From: Aerococcus viridans
Lineage (GTDB): Bacteria; Bacillota; Bacilli; Lactobacillales; Aerococcaceae
Length of the DNA: 17,712 nt
Reading direction: 5' to 3'
Assembly (NCBI RefSeq): GCF_002871935.1
Contig: NZ_PNHQ01000028.1
Coordinates: forward strand, 1 to 17,712
The notes under the pieces are model-generated. The model worked only from the letters and a program-made list of their open reading frames with translations. It was not told the DNA's origin and searched no databases. A program made the translations under genes and the position numbers. Below are positions 7,245 to 14,171 of the stretch, in pieces (position 1 is the stretch's first letter; each line of letters opens with the position of its first letter).

Positions 7245-8177
7245 TTATTGATTTTCTTTCGCTTTTGCATAGTTTTCATATACTTGATTGGCATCAATAT
7301 TTTGTGCCCATACTGGTGTATATGTCGTGTCTACAGTTTTGGCAAATTCATCGGTTTCAGGTGACATATAAGCATTCACAACGGTTTGTAGGTTTGGGTC
7401 TTCTAGTTCATCACCTCTAACAGCGATAGATAAGAAATACTCGGGTGGTGTTTGCTCAGGGTCTTCCAAAGCAATCGCATCATCAGCAGTTAAGCCAGCA
7501 TCTACAAAGTAAGAAGTTGATGAAACAGCTAAATCTAAATCAACTAATGACCGTGGTAATTGAGCAGCTGGCATATAAGTGAATTGGATTTTTTTTGGAT
7601 TACTAATGATATCTGCTTCAGTGGGAAAAGTTCCTGCACTATCATCTAGAGTAATTAAACCAATGGCATCTAGAAAGTTGAAAATATAACCTATACTAAC
7701 AGCATCATCGTTTAATCCAATCTCAGCATGCTCAGGTATATCGTCAACCGTTTTTACTGAATCATCACTAGCAAATAGCCCTAATAGAGAAGCACGTGAG
7801 AAGGCGATAGGACGAATATTACTATTTTGTTCTTGGTTGAAAGTATACATAAAGGGAATGTATTGGAAGTTATTTAAGTCAATCTCGCCTTCAGCTAACG
7901 CGGTATTAGCAGCAGTAAAATCGCTAAAAAGGACTACATCTAGGTTGATATTACTCCCATTTTCAGCCAAACGCTCAGCAACAGATGTCCAAATATCTTC
8001 AGTGATAGAAGATACAACACCGACTTTTAAATTGACTACTTCATCATTATTATTTACTTCACTTGTAGTTTGGCTTGTAGTAGGGTCATCATTGTTTGCA
8101 CTTTCCGAATAGTTGGTCATACCACATGCTACTAGAAAGGGTATTAATAAAACCCATAATAATTTACCAAATTTCAT
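7245..8177 (-). CDS. MetQ/NlpA-family ABC substrate-binding lipoprotein, divergent
   Basis: A 310-residue membrane-anchored binding protein. The signal peptide ends in lipobox L-V-A-C (Cys18), followed by an Asn/Ser/Thr-rich linker to about residue 47. The mature domain has NlpA-family landmarks: LKVGVVSS (50-57), DLNNFQYIPFM (100-110), NPKKIQF (193-199) and AAQLPRSLVDLDLAV (204-218). Members usually bind methionine for MetNI. Two ligand contacts known in MetQ seem changed. The N-D-x-x-N-x-G-R segment reads NDDAVSIGYIF (156-166) with no Arg, and the A-V-I-N-T-x-Y segment reads AVSSTSY (217-223) with Ser for Asn. No ATPase or permease gene is adjacent and no S-box or T-box leader is visible. 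GGGAGG is well placed before the ATG. Family is secure; the substrate is open. Confidence 0.85.
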   Translation of the reverse strand: MKFGKLLWVLLIPFLVACGMTNYSESANNDDPTTSQTTSEVNNNDEVVNLKVGVVSSITEDIWTSVAERLAENGSNINLDVVLFSDFTAANTALAEGEIDLNNFQYIPFMYTFNQEQNSNIRPIAFSRASLLGLFASDDSVKTVDDIPEHAEIGLNDDAVSIGYIFNFLDAIGLITLDDSAGTFPTEADIISNPKKIQFTYMPAAQLPRSLVDLDLAVSSTSYFVDAGLTADDAIALEDPEQTPPEYFLSIAVRGDELEDPNLQTVVNAYMSPETDEFAKTVDTTYTPVWAQNIDANQVYENYAKAKENQ

Positions 8178-8265
8178 AAAAATCCTCCCATATTCTGTTA
8201 TAGTTTAATTTTAAATCTATTACACTCTAAATTAATATACTATAAAAAGAAAGCGATTTAAACAA

Positions 8266-9027
8266 CTAAAAATTATGGAACCACTTGAATATAGGTAGCA
8301 TATTCGCATCTTCATTATCTGTCATCATTTCTGGATGCCACTGTATCCCTAATATATTGTATGTTGATTTGCTCTTATCCACTTCATAAGCTTCGATTAC
8401 ACCATCATTAGCCCAAGCTGTGGCCTTAAGCAACGGCGATAAGTCTTCTATTACTTGGTGGTGATAAGTATTGATGAGCAATGTTTTAGGATTGTCAAAA
8501 AGATTACTAATAATTGAGCCTTTTTCCAATTGTATAGAGTGGTGAGGAAAGTGCATACGACTCCAATTCTGGATGTGCTGTACAGCATTTGCTTGACCGA
8601 TAGGATACTCACTTAAGTCTTGATAAATGGTACCATTCAATAAAATGTTAATTAACTGGAAACCACGACAAATAGCTAAGATAGGAATATTCTTCTTGGT
8701 TGCTGCTTCAAATAGCGCACGCTCCCATCGATCACGTGGCGGATAGACACTTTGCAACTTTGGAGAAGGTTCACGACCATATAATAGCGGGGAAACGTCT
8801 TGCCCCCCAGTAAATACTAAACCATCTAGATTAGCAACGTATTGTTCAGCCAAGGCTAAGTCTTCTTGTAATGGGATAATAATTGGCATATGGCCCGCCA
8901 TAGTTAATGATTTACTATAACCATGCGGACTATAGTCACGCATAAATTCATCCCAATCATGATCAAGGGCGTTATGGTTCCCAGTAACGCCGATAATGCG
9001 TTTATAAGTGGATATCTTATTATTCAT
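8266..9027 (-). CDS. Gamma-glutamyl-gamma-aminobutyrate hydrolase family protein (peptidase C26)
   Basis: A 253-residue class I glutamine-amidotransferase-fold hydrolase of the PuuD type, which cleaves gamma-glutamyl amide bonds. Visible motifs: TGGQDVSPLLYG (73-84); the nucleophile elbow AICRGFQLIN with Cys120; NTYHHQ (186-191); and the catalytic pair in GIQWHPEMM (H231, E233). It has no signal peptide, so it is cytosolic. GGAG lies 8 nt before the ATG. No putrescine or GABA pathway genes are near, so the true gamma-glutamyl substrate is unknown. It is upstream of the MetQ-like gene on the same strand with an 88-bp gap, so co-transcription is possible. Its own promoter has an unusual 19-bp spacer. 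Confidence 0.87.
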   Translation of the reverse strand: MNNKISTYKRIIGVTGNHNALDHDWDEFMRDYSPHGYSKSLTMAGHMPIIIPLQEDLALAEQYVANLDGLVFTGGQDVSPLLYGREPSPKLQSVYPPRDRWERALFEAATKKNIPILAICRGFQLINILLNGTIYQDLSEYPIGQANAVQHIQNWSRMHFPHHSIQLEKGSIISNLFDNPKTLLINTYHHQVIEDLSPLLKATAWANDGVIEAYEVDKSKSTYNILGIQWHPEMMTDNEDANMLPIFKWFHNF

Positions 9028-9056
9028 ACTGTCACTCCAAACTTTGATTTCTACCT

Positions 9057-9087
9057 ATTATACCAACAAAGATAGGAGGAGGGTCAA
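9057..9087 (-). promoter_or_regulatory. Promoter of the C26 hydrolase with a 19-bp spacer
   Basis: On the minus strand TTGACC (9087-9082) and TATAAT (9062-9057) are near-consensus but 19 bp apart, with TGG before the -10. Long spacers of 19-20 bp are typical of promoters activated by MerR-family proteins. The left half of the spacer (GACCCTCCTCC, counting from the -35) resembles one half of MerR-type operators, but a matching second half is not seen. Confidence 0.5.
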
Positions 9088-9146
9088 CTTAGACTACTTA
9101 TACTCATTGATATATGAAAAGAATTAAAAGTGATCGTAAATAAGTG

Positions 9147-9184
9147 TTGAAATTCAAGCTAGAAACTTCGCTAATTGCGAAGTT
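9147..9184 (+). promoter_or_regulatory. Palindromic candidate operator and promoter of the alcohol dehydrogenase
   Basis: AACTTCGC (9164-9171) and GCGAAGTT (9177-9184) form a perfect 8-bp inverted repeat around 5 bp. No T-run follows, so it is not a terminator. A weak promoter candidate, TTGAAA (9147-9152), 17 bp, GCTAAT (9170-9175), would overlap it, as expected of an operator. No regulator gene is adjacent. Confidence 0.4.
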
Positions 9185-9230
9185 GAATGGTATATTGATT
9201 GTAATATCCTAAAGAAAGTGGGAATTAAAG

Positions 9231-10301
9231 ATGAGTTTGTCCGTTAACTTACCCAGTTTTACTATAGGACCGGATGCCTATCAAGAAATAAAAAAATATA
9301 CAGGTTTTATTGGTGAAAAAGTCGCCATCATAGGAGGTAAAACTGCCTTAGAAAAAAGTTTACCACGTTTACAACCGGAGATTGAGAAGTGTGGTTTAAC
9401 CATTACAGCGATTGAATGGTATGGTGGTGAAGCATCGTATAGTAATATCGAACATTTAGTAAGTTTAGAACAAGTTCAGGCAGCAGATATGATTTTTGCG
9501 ATAGGTGGTGGTCGCGCCATTGATACAGGAAAAACAGTCGCTGATAAACTAGATAAACCAGTTTTTACTTTCCCAACAATCGCTTCGAATTGTGCGCCAA
9601 CATCAGCTGTATGTGTCTTATACCATGATAATCATGAATCTGCGGGTTCCTATAGACTTGATATCCCAGCAGTGCATTCGTTTGCAGATTCAACTATCAT
9701 TGCACAAGCACCTGAGAAGTATATTTGGGCAGGTATTGGAGATGCGATTTCTAAGGAAGTTGAAGCCACTTTTTCAGCCGAAGGTAGAGAGTTAGCCTAC
9801 AAAAATACGCTAGGCGTTCATATCGTTCAAGGCACTAATCAACGTATCATGGAAAATGGTTTAGCCGCTATTGAAGCTGCTAAAGCGCATAAGGAGTCTC
9901 TAGCAATTGATAATATTTTATTTGAAACTCTTGGGACAACTTCATATACTTCAGTTCTGGTAGATCACGACTATAATGGTCATTTCGCACATTCATTCTA
10001 CTATGGTGTAACAGTATTACCACAAGGTAAGAATCATTTGCATGGTGAAATTGTTTCTTATGGGGTATTAATTGTCTTACAGTTGGCTAAACAATTTGAT
10101 CAACTTAAAGCGATTCGCGACTTCATGATCTCTGTAGGATTGCCAACCTCATTAAAATCATTAAGTATTGAAAGTGATGAAGATTTAAGAATAGTTTTAG
10201 ATAAGGCTTTTACATTAGACCATATTGAAACCTCACCTTTCCCTATTGACCGCAAGATGGTGGAAGATGCTATTAGAGAAGTAGAAAAATTGAATGCATA
10301 G
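9231..10301 (+). CDS. Iron-dependent alcohol dehydrogenase family protein (GldA/HcxA-like)
   Basis: A 356-residue, metal-dependent NAD(P) oxidoreductase of the glycerol dehydrogenase branch. Visible: the nucleotide-binding turn AIGGGRAIDTGK (90-101); TFPTIASNCAPTSAV (113-127), which matches the P-T-I-A-(T/S)-x-C-A block of GldA and E. coli HcxA (YbdH); and metal ligands D171 (AGIGDAISK), H254 (AHSFYYGVTVLPQ) and H271 (HLHGEIVSYG). The V-T-V-L-P-Q block recalls HcxA, a 2-oxo-acid reductase, more than classical GldA, so glycerol need not be the substrate. GAAAGTGGGA precedes the ATG. It is a single gene with no dhaK or glpF partners. A palindrome upstream suggests regulated expression. No clear terminator follows. 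Confidence 0.85.
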   Translation: MSLSVNLPSFTIGPDAYQEIKKYTGFIGEKVAIIGGKTALEKSLPRLQPEIEKCGLTITAIEWYGGEASYSNIEHLVSLEQVQAADMIFAIGGGRAIDTGKTVADKLDKPVFTFPTIASNCAPTSAVCVLYHDNHESAGSYRLDIPAVHSFADSTIIAQAPEKYIWAGIGDAISKEVEATFSAEGRELAYKNTLGVHIVQGTNQRIMENGLAAIEAAKAHKESLAIDNILFETLGTTSYTSVLVDHDYNGHFAHSFYYGVTVLPQGKNHLHGEIVSYGVLIVLQLAKQFDQLKAIRDFMISVGLPTSLKSLSIESDEDLRIVLDKAFTLDHIETSPFPIDRKMVEDAIREVEKLNA

Positions 10302-10551
10302 AGATTGAACTTGGTTTATAGAAGGTGAGATAACAGTCGTTTAGAATTGGCGCATTTTTGGAAGTATCAAACAATGCTGACTTTTGAAACCCGATGATAA
10401 ACGTTTTCATATTGCTATGAGAGGCTGAGATATTTTTATCCTTGCTTCTTGTTGATAATGGGATTGTAACATTAAGTGATATATATTTTGCTGTAGCTGC
10501 AAGAATCATGATAAAATGAAGATGATAAAGGCGTTTTACATAGGAACAGTC

Positions 10552-10580
10552 TTTTATATCTAGCGAAAAAGTGATACAAT
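10552..10580 (+). promoter_or_regulatory. Candidate argS promoter (extended -10)
   Basis: TGATACAAT (10572-10580) is an extended -10. TTTTAT (10552-10557) lies 17 bp upstream as a weak -35. Transcription near 10587 would give a leader of about 205 nt. Confidence 0.5.
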
Positions 10581-10730
10581 GGATGAATTGTAAAGCAGTT
10601 TTTACAAAATGCCTGAACCCTGGTGATAGGTATTTAATTTATGTGCTGAATGAATTGAATGAGATTGTATGAAATTACTCTTATGATACGTAGGTTCATG
10701 AAGCAAACTTAATTATATAAATGAAAATAG

Positions 10731-10775
10731 AAGGCAAGTTAGCATCTAACTAAGTTGATGATTTGTCTTATTTTT
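10731..10775 (+). terminator. Terminator-like hairpin in the argS leader (possible attenuator)
   Basis: Outer arms AAGGCAA (10731-10737) and TTGTCTT (10763-10769, one G-U pair) enclose an inner stem AGTTAG/CTAACT (10737-10742, 10746-10751). The outer 3' arm is followed by ATTTTT, immediately before the argS ribosome binding site AGAGGAG. The position suggests attenuation, but the large internal loop makes it a moderate candidate only. Confidence 0.4.
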
Positions 10776-10792
10776 CGAGAGGAGAACACTTA

Positions 10793-12493
10793 ATGGACTT
10801 AAAAAATCAAGTAGCCCAAGTCATCAAGTCAAATATTGAAACTGAGCTGACCTTAGACCAAATTCAAAATCTGCTAGAAGTACCAAAACATGAAGGACAT
10901 GGGGATATTGCTTTTCCATGTTTCGTTTTTGCTAAAACATTACGAAAAGCACCGCAAGCCATTGCACAAGACTTAGCGACACAAATGACAGGTGACATTA
11001 TTGATCACGTTGAAGCTGTTGGACCATACATCAACTTTTTCCTTAATCAAACATTGATAACTCAAGCTATTCTGACAGAAATTTGTGAAGCGGGGAATCA
11101 TTATGGTGAACTCACAATTGGCCATGGGGAAAATATTACCATTGATATGTCCAGTCCAAATATAGCTAAACCAATGTCAATGGGGCACTTACGTTCAACA
11201 GTTATTGGTAATGCTATTGCCAATATCACGGAAAAAGTGGGCTTTAACCCGGTACGAATAAACCACTTAGGTGATTGGGGTACACAATTTGGTAAATTGA
11301 TTGTGGGTTATAAAAAATGGGGTTCAGAAGAAGCTGTGCGCCAAAATCCAATTAAAGAATTATTAAAATATTATGTTAAATTCCATGAAGAAGCTGAACA
11401 AGATGAAAGTCTTGAAGATGAAGGACGTCTATGGTTTAAAAAATTGGAAGACGGCGATCCAGAAGCGTATGAATTATGGAAATGGTTTAAAGAAGAGTCC
11501 TTAAAAGAATTCCAACGTGTATATGATATTTTGGGTATCCAATTTGATTCATATAATGGAGAAGCTTTTTACTCTGATAAAATGCCAGCTGTTATTGAAG
11601 AGTTAGATAAAAAAGGCTTGTTAAAAGTAGACCGTGGCGCAACTATCGTTGATCTAGAGGCTTATAATTTGAACCCTGCTTTAATTAAAAAATCTGATGG
11701 GGCTACTTTATATATCACCCGTGATTTAGCGACAGCCTTATACCGTAAAGATACATATAATTTTGATCAATCACTCTATGCTGTAGGAAATGAACAAAGT
11801 AATCATTTCAAACAATTAAAAGCAGTCTTAGAATTAATGGGCTACGATTGGGCAACTGATATTAATCACATTCCATTTGGCTTAATTACACAAAATGGGA
11901 AAAAATTGTCTACACGTAAAGGTAATGTTGTTTTATTGGAAGATGTATTAAATGATGCTATTGATTTAGCTTTCAAACAAATTAATGAGAAAAACCCTAA
12001 TCTGGAAAATAAAGAAGAGGTTGCACATCAAGTTGGTGTTGGTGCAGTAATTTTCCATGACCTTAAAAATGATCGCCTAAATAATTTTGATTTTAATTTA
12101 GAAGAAGTTGTCCAATTCGAAGGAGAAACTGGTCCATATGTTCAATATGCGAATGCTCGTGCCCACTCAATTTTACGTAAAGGCAACTTTGATCCTGCTG
12201 AAATCTCGCAAATAGCTAACTTCAATTTAGATAGCGACGAAGCTTTCCAAGTATTGAAAGAATTGAACCGTTACCCTGATATTGTTGCTAGTGCATATGA
12301 AAAGTATGAACCATCTGTTATTGCTAAATACTTGTTAGCCTTATCTCAACAATTCAATAAATACTATGCACACACACGTATTTTAGTTGAAGATGAACAC
12401 TTACAATCACGTTTAGCATTAGTTTATGCGCTTACAAAAGTATTAGAGTCTGGGCTAGCTATTCTTGGTGTAGAAGCACCAAATCAAATGTAG
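10793..12493 (+). CDS. argS: Arginyl-tRNA synthetase
   Basis: A 566-residue class I tRNA synthetase that charges tRNA-Arg with arginine. The start is ATG at 10793 with AGAGGAG 8 nt upstream; an in-frame upstream ATG at 10763 lies before that site. An N-terminal additional domain covers about residues 1-110. The HIGH-type signature is MSSPNIAKPMSMGHLRST, where the motif reads S-M-G-H (129-132); from memory this Ser variant occurs in Lactobacillales ArgRS. The KMSKS-type signature is KKLSTRKG (370-377). The C-terminal DALR anticodon-binding region includes YVQYANARAHSILRK and extends to the end. Length is normal. It is monocistronic, with a long leader and its own terminator. Function is very secure; control by the leader is inferred. 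Confidence 0.97.
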   Translation: MDLKNQVAQVIKSNIETELTLDQIQNLLEVPKHEGHGDIAFPCFVFAKTLRKAPQAIAQDLATQMTGDIIDHVEAVGPYINFFLNQTLITQAILTEICEAGNHYGELTIGHGENITIDMSSPNIAKPMSMGHLRSTVIGNAIANITEKVGFNPVRINHLGDWGTQFGKLIVGYKKWGSEEAVRQNPIKELLKYYVKFHEEAEQDESLEDEGRLWFKKLEDGDPEAYELWKWFKEESLKEFQRVYDILGIQFDSYNGEAFYSDKMPAVIEELDKKGLLKVDRGATIVDLEAYNLNPALIKKSDGATLYITRDLATALYRKDTYNFDQSLYAVGNEQSNHFKQLKAVLELMGYDWATDINHIPFGLITQNGKKLSTRKGNVVLLEDVLNDAIDLAFKQINEKNPNLENKEEVAHQVGVGAVIFHDLKNDRLNNFDFNLEEVVQFEGETGPYVQYANARAHSILRKGNFDPAEISQIANFNLDSDEAFQVLKELNRYPDIVASAYEKYEPSVIAKYLLALSQQFNKYYAHTRILVEDEHLQSRLALVYALTKVLESGLAILGVEAPNQM

Positions 12494-12537
12494 TGATGGC
12501 TTACTAAAATTAAATGAAATTAAACAAAAAATGTTTT

Positions 12538-12573
12538 AAAAAGAGAAGGGACATGTTTCCTTTCTTTTTTTAT
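12538..12573 (+). terminator. Rho-independent terminator of argS
   Basis: An A/G-rich arm (12538-12550) pairs with CCTTTCTTTTTT (12559-12570), with one bulged G and a loop of about 7 nt, and merges into a T-run. Confidence 0.7.
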
Positions 12574-12634
12574 TTACTTATAAATCATATTTCATAGAGA
12601 ATGTTCATCTTAATCAAAAAAACCGTAAAAAATA

Positions 12635-12664
12635 TTGACTTTAATTGCCTAAGTCCTATAGAAT
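12635..12664 (+). promoter_or_regulatory. Promoter of the uracil permease gene
   Basis: TTGACT (12635-12640), 18 bp, TAGAAT (12659-12664). Both hexamers are 5 of 6 to consensus. Transcription near 12671 gives a leader of about 138 nt. Confidence 0.6.
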
Positions 12665-12670
12665 GATAGA

Positions 12671-12808
12671 AGCATAAAATCCTGTGAAACATTGAGAGCA
12701 GACTCGAGATGTGATCACATAATAACAATTGTGTTCTTAGGTCAATTTGCGAATGGCCTTATTTTTTTTGGAAAATAAGGGAAAACAAATTTGAGGGAGA
12801 TGTGAGTT
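12671..12808 (+). promoter_or_regulatory. 5' leader of uracil permease with intrinsic terminator (putative attenuator)
   Basis: The leader ends in a hairpin, GGTCAATT...GAATGGCC (12740-12758), followed by TTATTTTTTTT (12759-12769), a typical intrinsic terminator placed ahead of the gene. A competing stem uses its 3' end and T-run: CCTTATTTT (12757-12765) with AAAATAAGG (12772-12780). Upstream is a perfect 12-bp palindrome ATGTGATCACAT (12709-12720). Pyrimidine permeases in Firmicutes are often attenuated by PyrR, but the PyrR loop (UCCAGAGAGG) is absent; the nearest match, TCCTGTGA at 12680-12687, lacks the GG. The purine-riboswitch core is also absent. Attenuation is well suggested; the sensor is unknown. 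Confidence 0.55.
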
Positions 12809-14107
12809 ATGGCAATTAAAGCGAAACCACTTTTATTAGATGTAGAAGAAAAACCATCGTTCGCGAAAGGTTTATTATTGAGTTTTCAACATGTATTTGC
12901 AATGTTTGGAGCAACAGTATTGGTGCCGATTCTTTTAGGAATGCCTGTATCTGTTGCTCTTTTTGCGAGCGGAATTGGTACTTTAATTTATCAAGTTGCT
13001 ACGAAAGCTAAAGTACCTGTATATTTGGGCTCTTCATTTGCTTATATCACAGCTATGCAGATTGCGATTCAACAAATGGGTGGAGATATTTCAGCTGCAC
13101 AAACTGGCGTGATAATTTCAGGGATTACCTATGTTATAGTGGCGCTTGTCATTCATTTTACTGGGACTAATTGGATTGATAGACTATTACCGCCAATCGT
13201 AATCGGTCCTATGATTATGGTTATTGGATTGGGTCTATCTTCTAGTGCAGTAACGAATGCGGGCTTTGTTGAAGATGGTGATATCAGAAGTATTGTAGTT
13301 GCTATAGCTACTTTCTTAATTACAGCGATTGTCCAAACAAGAGCTAAAGGTTTCTTTAAGGTAATTCCTTTCTTAGTAGGAATTATTGGTGGTTATATAG
13401 TTGCTTTACTACTAGGAATCCTTGATTTTACGCCTGTTATAGAAGCAAATTGGTTTGAATTACCTGATATTTATTTGCCATTTAAAACAAATCACTTTGA
13501 ATCTTACAACTTATACTTCGGTCCAGAGACTTGGGCAATTGTGCCAATCATTTTGGTTACGATCTCTGAACATATTGGGGACCATACAGTATTAGGTAAA
13601 ATTCTTGGACGTAATTTCATCAAAAATCCTGGTTTAAGTAGAACGTTAATTGGTGATGGGGTAGCAACAGCTGTATCAGCCTTCATTGGCGGTCCCGCAA
13701 ATACAACTTACGGTGAAAATACTGGTGTAATTGGTCTAACTAGGGTTGCATCAGTGTCAGTTATTCGGAATGCGGCAATTATTGCCATTATTCTAGCTTT
13801 CTTAGGAAAATTCACTGCTTTGATTTCTACTATACCTAATGCGGTTATTGGTGGAATGTCTATTTTGCTATATGGTATTATCGCAAGTAATGGTTTAAAA
13901 GTAATGATTGAGGAGCAACTTGATTTCAATCAAGTACGTAATTTAATTATTGCTTCAGCTATGTTAGTTATTGGTTTAGGTGGTGCTGTTATAGATTTAG
14001 GTTACCTTACGTTCTCAGGAACTGCTTTATCAGCAATCGTTGGTATCGTATTAAACCAAATTTTACCTGCAGAAGTATCATTCAAACCGAATAAGGACGT
14101 AAAATAG
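12809..14107 (+). CDS. uraA: Uracil permease (NCS2 family)
   Basis: A 432-residue polytopic transporter of the nucleobase-ascorbate (NCS2) family, importing uracil by proton symport. Uracil-type signatures are present: the SFQHVFAMFGATVLVP start (25-40); SEHIGDH with E254, matching the uracil-coordinating Glu of E. coli UraA; and GPANTTYGENTGVIGLTRV (295-313) with the second conserved Glu, E303. The TYGEN form argues for uracil rather than xanthine or uric acid. The ATG at 12809 has GAGGGAG 9 nt upstream. Its leader carries a terminator, implying control by pyrimidine supply, although no pyrR or other pyrimidine gene is nearby. It converges on the O-antigen ligase-like gene across a shared hairpin. 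Confidence 0.92.
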   Translation: MAIKAKPLLLDVEEKPSFAKGLLLSFQHVFAMFGATVLVPILLGMPVSVALFASGIGTLIYQVATKAKVPVYLGSSFAYITAMQIAIQQMGGDISAAQTGVIISGITYVIVALVIHFTGTNWIDRLLPPIVIGPMIMVIGLGLSSSAVTNAGFVEDGDIRSIVVAIATFLITAIVQTRAKGFFKVIPFLVGIIGGYIVALLLGILDFTPVIEANWFELPDIYLPFKTNHFESYNLYFGPETWAIVPIILVTISEHIGDHTVLGKILGRNFIKNPGLSRTLIGDGVATAVSAFIGGPANTTYGENTGVIGLTRVASVSVIRNAAIIAIILAFLGKFTALISTIPNAVIGGMSILLYGIIASNGLKVMIEEQLDFNQVRNLIIASAMLVIGLGGAVIDLGYLTFSGTALSAIVGIVLNQILPAEVSFKPNKDVK

Positions 14108-14125
14108 TTATTCTATGTAAAGGAA

Positions 14126-14156
14126 AGGCGGTTTGGACAGAATGTCCGAACCGCCT
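14126..14156. terminator. Strong hairpin terminator between convergent permease and ligase-like genes
   Basis: Arms of 14 bp (14126-14139 and 14143-14156, one G-U pair) around loop GAA. The plus-strand tail GTTGTTATAT is modestly T-rich; the minus-strand tail TTCCTTT is similar. It lies 18 bp after one stop codon and 15 bp before the other, so it probably serves both genes. Confidence 0.65.
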
Positions 14157-14171
14157 GTTGTTATATATAGC

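Larger units (their letters stand above)
10302..10792 (+). other. Long gene-free stretch and leader upstream of argS
   Basis: Of the 491 bp between the dehydrogenase and argS, the first 250 show nothing recognisable; a 78-codon minus-strand open frame there lacks a ribosome binding site and familiar motifs. A promoter candidate lies at 10552-10580. The transcribed part holds hairpins at 10588-10607 (TTGTAAA/TTTACAA) and 10608-10634 (AATGCCT/AGGTATT), and a terminator-like structure just before the ribosome binding site. I searched for the T-box core (GGGTGGNACCGCG and relaxed forms) and did not find it. Confidence 0.5.

Noticed and set aside
10273..10509. 78-codon minus-strand open frame between the dehydrogenase and argS
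   Set aside because: It overlaps the 3' end of the dehydrogenase, lacks a ribosome binding site and shows no familiar domain. A decayed gene cannot be excluded but is not supported.
10608..10634. CTGGTGAT loop as a possible T-box bulge
   Set aside because: The flanking T-box core (GGGTGGNACCGCG) and stem I motifs are missing.
12645..12654. ATTGCCTAAG near-complementary to the 5' arm of the permease terminator, as an antiterminator strand
   Set aside because: It lies between the -35 and -10 of the likely promoter, so it would not be in the transcript.
12680..12700. TCCTGTGA stretch as a PyrR binding loop or purine riboswitch
   Set aside because: The conserved GG of the PyrR loop is replaced by AA, and none of the purine-riboswitch core segments is present.
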